Positions 63,340 to 64,000 of a stretch of DNA of 64,000 bases are shown here, in pieces. Numbering within the stretch: the first letter of the stretch is position 1; every line of letters begins with the position of its first letter. Origin of the DNA: Salinicola endophyticus. GTDB lineage: Bacteria; Pseudomonadota; Gammaproteobacteria; Pseudomonadales; Halomonadaceae. Below the pieces are notes generated by a model. It was not told the DNA's origin. It was given only the letters and a program-made list of their open reading frames with translations, and ran no database searches. Both the position numbers and the translations under genes were made by a program. The stretch spans positions 3,286,001 to 3,350,000 of the forward strand of contig NZ_CP159578.1 of the NCBI RefSeq assembly GCF_040536835.1. Reading direction: 5' to 3'.

Positions 63340-64000
63340 TCACTTGTATTTCTTATTCACTTTGATCGGTGATTCTTGATCATCATACTTTCCAACGATG
63401 CCTTCCAGTTTGAGGCGCTCAAGCAGCGCACGGTCGAAAGGTGTATTGGGGATGCGAGGTTTATCGTGCCCAACCTCAGTGAGCTTTGGATAGTCTCCAC
63501 TCAATGCCTGCAAGACTATAAAAAGCTGGTCACTGCTGATCGACCCTATGTGACAACTGAGTAGTTTTACAACATACTGCGATGCAACGCCTTTCTCCGC
63601 CATCCGCTGCACAATATTTGATGGAATTTCGTGCTCATTTTGAGCAGCATATCGAGCTAGTTCCTCAAGCCCTTTCGGCCCGGCCACTTCAGCATACTCT
63701 ACCGACTGTTCGACAACCGTGACTTTGACTGCCGAGCTAATTTCACTGCTGCTGAGAAGAAATTCCAAATCACCCTTCACTAGCTCTGGCGTCATATAAC
63801 TCAAGAAATCCTTCGATTCGCGGATGAATCCCTTGCGTGTCGGCCAATCAGTCGCTGCCAGATGTTCGTAGGACTTTGCTTCGTCCGCAATGATGTCGTG
63901 CTTCAGCAGTAATGCAAAAAGATCACCTTTCTCAACCTTAACATTCTCGACATCGAGGTGTTTATTTAGCTTCAAACTCGCCACCAGCCCCGCACGTAGC
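63340..64000 (-). CDS. C-terminal part of a low-GC gene of uncertain family, running off the window
   Basis: An open minus frame covers the last 660 bases without a true start (it continues beyond 64000). GC is visibly lower than in all preceding genes, and Lys, Glu and Ser are more frequent. The sequence (WPTRKGFIRESKDFLSYM; LVKGDLEFLLSSSEISSAVK; then helical Ala/Glu-rich repeats) resembles the C-terminal region of large YobI-type P-loop NTPases, but that match is from memory and weak. It ends KVNKKYK. Signs point to horizontal transfer. Confidence 0.6.
   Translation of the reverse strand, partial: LRAGLVASLKLNKHLDVENVKVEKGDLFALLLKHDIIADEAKSYEHLAATDWPTRKGFIRESKDFLSYMTPELVKGDLEFLLSSSEISSAVKVTVVEQSVEYAEVAGPKGLEELARYAAQNEHEIPSNIVQRMAEKGVASQYVVKLLSCHIGSISSDQLFIVLQALSGDYPKLTEVGHDKPRIPNTPFDRALLERLKLEGIVGKYDDQESPIKVNKKYK

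Overview
The window is about 64 kb of a high-GC (roughly 65% by eye) gammaproteobacterial chromosome. The gene content (methylmalonate-semialdehyde dehydrogenase, lldD, thiopurine methyltransferase, DUF1852 with a core methionine synthase, FIST protein with a hybrid kinase, many LysR regulators) and codon use suggest a halophilic member of the Halomonadaceae such as Halomonas or Salinicola. This placement is an inference; there is no rRNA or other marker gene here. No tRNA, rRNA, CRISPR array or complete insertion sequence was seen.

Layout. 1-10.7 kb: the 3' part of a secreted protein of unknown function, a methyl-accepting chemotaxis protein behind a textbook flagellar (sigma-28) promoter, an MFS exporter, a divergent SDR/LysR pair, an amidase remnant, and a LysR - M20 amidohydrolase - DUF3311/sodium symporter locus. 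10.8-17.2 kb: a LysR-controlled omega-amino-acid catabolic operon (mmsA, class III aminotransferase, carbon-nitrogen hydrolase, APC permease). 17.4-22.8 kb: thiopurine methyltransferase and a polar amino acid ABC importer operon with a FAD amine/amino acid oxidase and an IclR regulator. 22.8-36.8 kb: mixed metabolic genes (EamA exporter, DUF2231 + sorbosone-dehydrogenase-like pair, MscS channel, lldD, GST with a PNPOx-ferredoxin reductase fusion, succinate-semialdehyde-type dehydrogenase, AraC regulator, diguanylate cyclase).

37-42.3 kb is a decay zone. Two divergent regulator/transporter pairs each appear to have lost both 5' halves, so only the two 3' ends remain back to back; the second is followed by a 183-bp MITE-like element with a CTAG target duplication. 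Between them lie DUF2256, DUF2252, GFA and GST genes. 42.3-45 kb holds an NYN-domain protein and the oxygen-dependent methionine synthase pair MesD/MesX.

45.8-52 kb is the most interesting region. A TetR-family repressor gene sits beside an MpaB-family (DUF2236) oxygenase, and a porin - rubredoxin - aldehyde dehydrogenase operon lies a few kb away. Both transcription units have a TTGACA promoter immediately followed by the same 18-bp operator TATTCCC-N4-GGGAATA. This reads as a two-promoter regulon for uptake and oxidation of a hydrophobic substrate to an aldehyde and then an acid.

52-60.2 kb looks like an alcohol oxidation and sensing locus: AdhP, an acetaldehyde-type dehydrogenase, a LuxR-type response regulator, an ErcS'/NahK-like hybrid kinase and a NosP-like FIST protein. 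The FIST and kinase genes originally overlapped by about 100 nt; a LysR/SDR cassette now separates them and the overlap has been duplicated (107-bp repeats, about 91% identical). 60.2-63.1 kb has a LysR/SDR pair, an ArsR/SmtB-type regulator lacking a normal start codon, and an internally duplicated His-rich metal-binding protein. From 63.34 kb to the right edge the composition drops to a visibly lower GC, inside a gene that runs off the window and abuts a truncated hydrolase; this is probably the edge of an acquired island.
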